A DNA stretch of 64,000 bases, from the NCBI GenBank assembly GCA_001970955.1, contig MPUH01000073.1, forward strand, positions 55,509 to 119,508, given 5' to 3'. Shown piece after piece: positions 61,632 through 64,000 of the stretch (positions within the stretch are counted from its first letter, which is position 1; each line of letters starts with the position of its first letter). The stretch comes from Stentor coeruleus (taxonomy: Eukaryota; Ciliophora; Heterotrichea; Heterotrichida; Stentoridae). A model generated the notes under the pieces. The model saw only the letters and a program-made list of their open reading frames with translations. It made no database searches and was not told where the DNA came from. Both the position numbers and the translations under genes were made by a program.

Positions 61632-64000
61632 ATGCTTTGTGGAACTGTATCAATAGTTCAAGTCTTGATTATTTTATCAGTGTTCATCTATGCAAAAGCT
61701 TATAACTTTTATTCAGAAAGTCCTAAAATATTTGATTATTCATTATGCTGTTTTTCAGGTAATGATTGCGAAAAACTTGGAAATTCTATTTGCGATACAG
61801 AATTAAACAATGAAGAATGTGCTTGGGATCAAGGAGACTGTGGTACCTGTGCACAAGGATGCTTTGAAAATATGCTTGGTAATGGTTTTTGTGAGCCTGA
61901 ATGTAATGTTATTCAATGTCAATTTGATAAATGGGATTGTAATAAAAATTCGATTAGCTTATCCGAAAAATTTCCTTCAGCCAAGAGAAAATTATCAGGT
62001 TCGGGCCATGATTTTTATGATACAAATTTGACTGATTTCTTGAAAGGTAGTAATAGCTTCATAATTGATCATTTATCAAATGCAAGCTGCTACTTAGATT
62101 TTCAAAATGATAGCATAAACTATATTCAATGCTCTATCACCGCAAATAGTATTTTTATGAACAACCTTATATTTACTAACGAAAATTCAATAATAACATT
62201 AAACAAGAGAAAAAATAATGACCTTAAAATTTCATTGAAATCACTTAGTGTCCAATCTTGTGATGACTCTAGTTTTAACTTTGAAATGAATGCAAAAGAT
62301 GGTGGTAATATGAATTGTAAAGTCACGGTTTCCATTGACAAAGTTAATTGCCTTGTTAATTATAATTTACGATCTTGCAAAAATGAAAAATTTTTAATGT
62401 CATCAAAGCACTTGTGCACTTCAGTCACCTTTGAAAACTCTGATATAAATATAACTTACTCTGACTCTGATTGTAACAACACAAAAATAATTTATGCAAA
62501 TAATTCTTTGCTTAATTTAAGTGATTCCATTGTAATGGATAAAGTGAATTTTAGCAATACAACCCTTATAAGCACTTTAAACTCAACAATTTATTTACAG
62601 ACAGTTGAAATAACAGTTGATAAAACGTTTGAAGAATCTCTTATTTTTGAGATTTTAGACAAATCTAAAGCAACTATTTCACTTGCAAATCTTAAGAACT
62701 TTCCAACAATAAATGATGCATTATTTCTTGCAAATAGATCTGAGTTGTATATTGTTAGCATTGAATCTTCTGCTGTTTTTGAAGGTAAAACTCTTGAATT
62801 GATTAATTCATCTTTTATTATGACTGATGCTTCTTTCAAAAACTCAGATAAAAGCAAGTTTATAATGGATTCTCAATCCTCATTTGCGTGGTTTTATAAA
62901 TCACCATCTTATATACCAGAGAAAAATTATATAGAATCTTTAGAACTTAACAATACTATAAATACTCTTGAATCAATTGCCGAAGACACTATGATAGGCT
63001 TTTGTAATAATGATCGATGCTTAAATCCTTTTAAAAAATGCCAATTTGGCTACATCAGAATGGAGGGAATATGCCTAGCTTGCAATGAAAATAGCTATTC
63101 TTATCATGGAGGACCAGAAGATATCTCTTGCTTTCATTGTACACCAAACATGAGTTGCCATAATAATATAATTGCTCCAGTTCCAGGTGTTTGGAGGCAC
63201 AATAGCTCAAACAAATATTTTTTAGTTTTCAGGGAATGTCCTAATAAAGATGCTTGTGTCAATAATTATGAAGTACGTGGAAATCAAAATGAACATCAAT
63301 TTAAAGAATTTAATAAATCAAAATTGATTACAAATAGCTATAAAACTATTTGCAAGGATGGATATCAAGGGCAATTCTGCCACTCTTGTATGAGTGGTTT
63401 TACAAAAACATCTTTGAATTATTGCTCAAAGTGCTTAGATTATTGGAAAAATGCTCTAATAATTATAGCTCTTGTTGCCATGATTTTCTTAGTATTTGGA
63501 TTATTAATAAAATGCACAATTACAACTAATTTCACTCCTGAAGAACTGTATTCTATTGGTTTAAAAATTATAATCAATTATATTCAAGTTATTTTACTTT
63601 GCTTACAATATAGAATTAGTTGGCCGAGCCAGGTTCAGAATTTAAGATCAGGTAAAGCAAGTAAAGATAACGAAAGCTCAACCTCTGAATACTTTTATTC
63701 GTTTAAATGCCTTTGGAATCCCGAACTTTCTGAGAATGATTTATACTACTATAGAATCTATTTTGTCATTGTTTTACCTATAATTGTCCTTGGATTTTCA
63801 GCTTTATTTGCTGTAATAATATTGTTTTTCGATAGAATTTATATTAATCTTCGTAATCGTGGTAAAGGAATCAGCTATGATGACAAAGAAGTAATGGAAG
63901 AATATCTAATATTAAAAGAAAAGGTTAGTGAGCTTAAAAAAAACAACTTCAAAATTATTCTAAAAATGTATTTCAGTGTCGCTTTGATTGTCGCTTTGAT
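61632..64000 (+). CDS. large LNR/Cys-rich membrane receptor-like protein, cut by the right edge
   Basis: Seen: ATG 61632 and an open frame to base 64000 (789 codons, no stop). Residues 1-23 are a signal peptide (VSIVQVLIILSVFIYAKA). Residues about 45-110 hold Notch/LNR-like units (CAWDQGDCG, NGFCEPECNVIQCQFDKWDC). A long beta-rich region follows (110-450). Cys-rich modules sit at about 455-600 (CNNDRCLNPFKKCQFGYI, CHNNIIAPVPGVWRHNSS, GQFCHSCMSGF). Membrane helices begin near residue 615 (IIIALVAMIFLVFGLLI) with more at 640-660, 710-735 and the edge. Family knowledge: ciliates encode many such surface receptors of unknown role. No kinase or cyclase is visible yet. Confidence 0.75.
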   Translation, partial: MLCGTVSIVQVLIILSVFIYAKAYNFYSESPKIFDYSLCCFSGNDCEKLGNSICDTELNNEECAWDQGDCGTCAQGCFENMLGNGFCEPECNVIQCQFDKWDCNKNSISLSEKFPSAKRKLSGSGHDFYDTNLTDFLKGSNSFIIDHLSNASCYLDFQNDSINYIQCSITANSIFMNNLIFTNENSIITLNKRKNNDLKISLKSLSVQSCDDSSFNFEMNAKDGGNMNCKVTVSIDKVNCLVNYNLRSCKNEKFLMSSKHLCTSVTFENSDINITYSDSDCNNTKIIYANNSLLNLSDSIVMDKVNFSNTTLISTLNSTIYLQTVEITVDKTFEESLIFEILDKSKATISLANLKNFPTINDALFLANRSELYIVSIESSAVFEGKTLELINSSFIMTDASFKNSDKSKFIMDSQSSFAWFYKSPSYIPEKNYIESLELNNTINTLESIAEDTMIGFCNNDRCLNPFKKCQFGYIRMEGICLACNENSYSYHGGPEDISCFHCTPNMSCHNNIIAPVPGVWRHNSSNKYFLVFRECPNKDACVNNYEVRGNQNEHQFKEFNKSKLITNSYKTICKDGYQGQFCHSCMSGFTKTSLNYCSKCLDYWKNALIIIALVAMIFLVFGLLIKCTITTNFTPEELYSIGLKIIINYIQVILLCLQYRISWPSQVQNLRSGKASKDNESSTSEYFYSFKCLWNPELSENDLYYYRIYFVIVLPIIVLGFSALFAVIILFFDRIYINLRNRGKGISYDDKEVMEEYLILKEKVSELKKNNFKIILKMYFSVALIVAL

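Noticed and set aside
1-64000. tRNA genes, CRISPR arrays, transposons, telomere repeats
   Set aside because: None seen. No cloverleaf-like GC-rich block besides U5, no spaced repeats, no transposase-like frame, and no telomeric tandem array.

Overview
The window looks like macronuclear DNA of a heterotrich ciliate close to Stentor. It is very AT-rich and gene-dense. Its genes are clearly eukaryotic (HOOK adaptor, TFIIB, tubulin polyglutamylase, FACT subunit SPT16, U5 snRNA). Many genes read through only if tiny GT...AG introns of about 15 nt are removed. I placed 23 such introns by reading frame and protein homology: 18 of 15 nt, 3 of 16 nt, and single candidates of 14 and 17 nt. Every one has an A exactly 5 nt upstream of the terminal G, as expected of a fixed branch point. 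Genes end in TAA, TAG or (twice) TGA, so the code looks standard. Genus assignment is inference.

Layout. 1-6276: HOOK-type dynein adaptor (cut by the left edge), a double PHD/ePHD chromatin reader, a FIT-family ER membrane protein and a kelch protein. 7994-17061: TFIIB, UDP-sugar pyrophosphorylase, a TTLL polyglutamylase and a membrane-anchored cyclic nucleotide phosphodiesterase, with two coding-like remnants between them. 17624-22031: small minus-strand proteins (one multi-pass membrane protein, one zinc-finger/coiled-coil protein with a CaaX end, one possibly mitochondrial protein) and a predicted N-myristoylated ARM-like protein whose ATG is only 16 bp from that of its divergent neighbour. 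22779-22895: a U5 snRNA gene on the minus strand with a TATA-like box. 24108-31179: RCC1-repeat protein, protein with two cNMP-binding-like folds, ALG5 dolichyl-phosphate glucosyltransferase carrying seven micro-introns, a small unknown protein and a multi-pass membrane protein. 31856-35860: SPT16 next to a BET (bromodomain plus NET) protein. 36942-45554: two ~1,360-residue paralogous membrane proteins with a central PAS-like region, tail to tail. 47517-60389: longin R-SNARE, CDPK, an unknown protein, mitochondrial monothiol glutaredoxin, an acidic unknown, a six-knuckle CCHC protein, an STPG (SHIPPO) repeat protein, a coiled-coil protein, a RING-CH protein and a four-CNB cGMP-dependent protein kinase. 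60655-61038: a UFD1 remnant. 61632-end: start of a large LNR/Cys-rich membrane receptor.

Themes. Cyclic nucleotide and Ca2+ signalling is well represented (PDE, PKG, CNBD protein, CDPK). Cilia and transport factors (HOOK, TTLL, STPG) and chromatin/transcription factors (SPT16, BET, PHD, TFIIB) recur. There is no operon logic; neighbours are mostly unrelated, with very short divergent promoters.

Assembly caveats. Single N characters at 4125, 9488, 32466, 32661 and 54682 each sit between near-identical direct repeats. They are best read as unmerged contig overlaps, and two of them break SPT16. A 43-bp duplication breaks the PKG kinase domain, and one missing A breaks the RING-CH gene.
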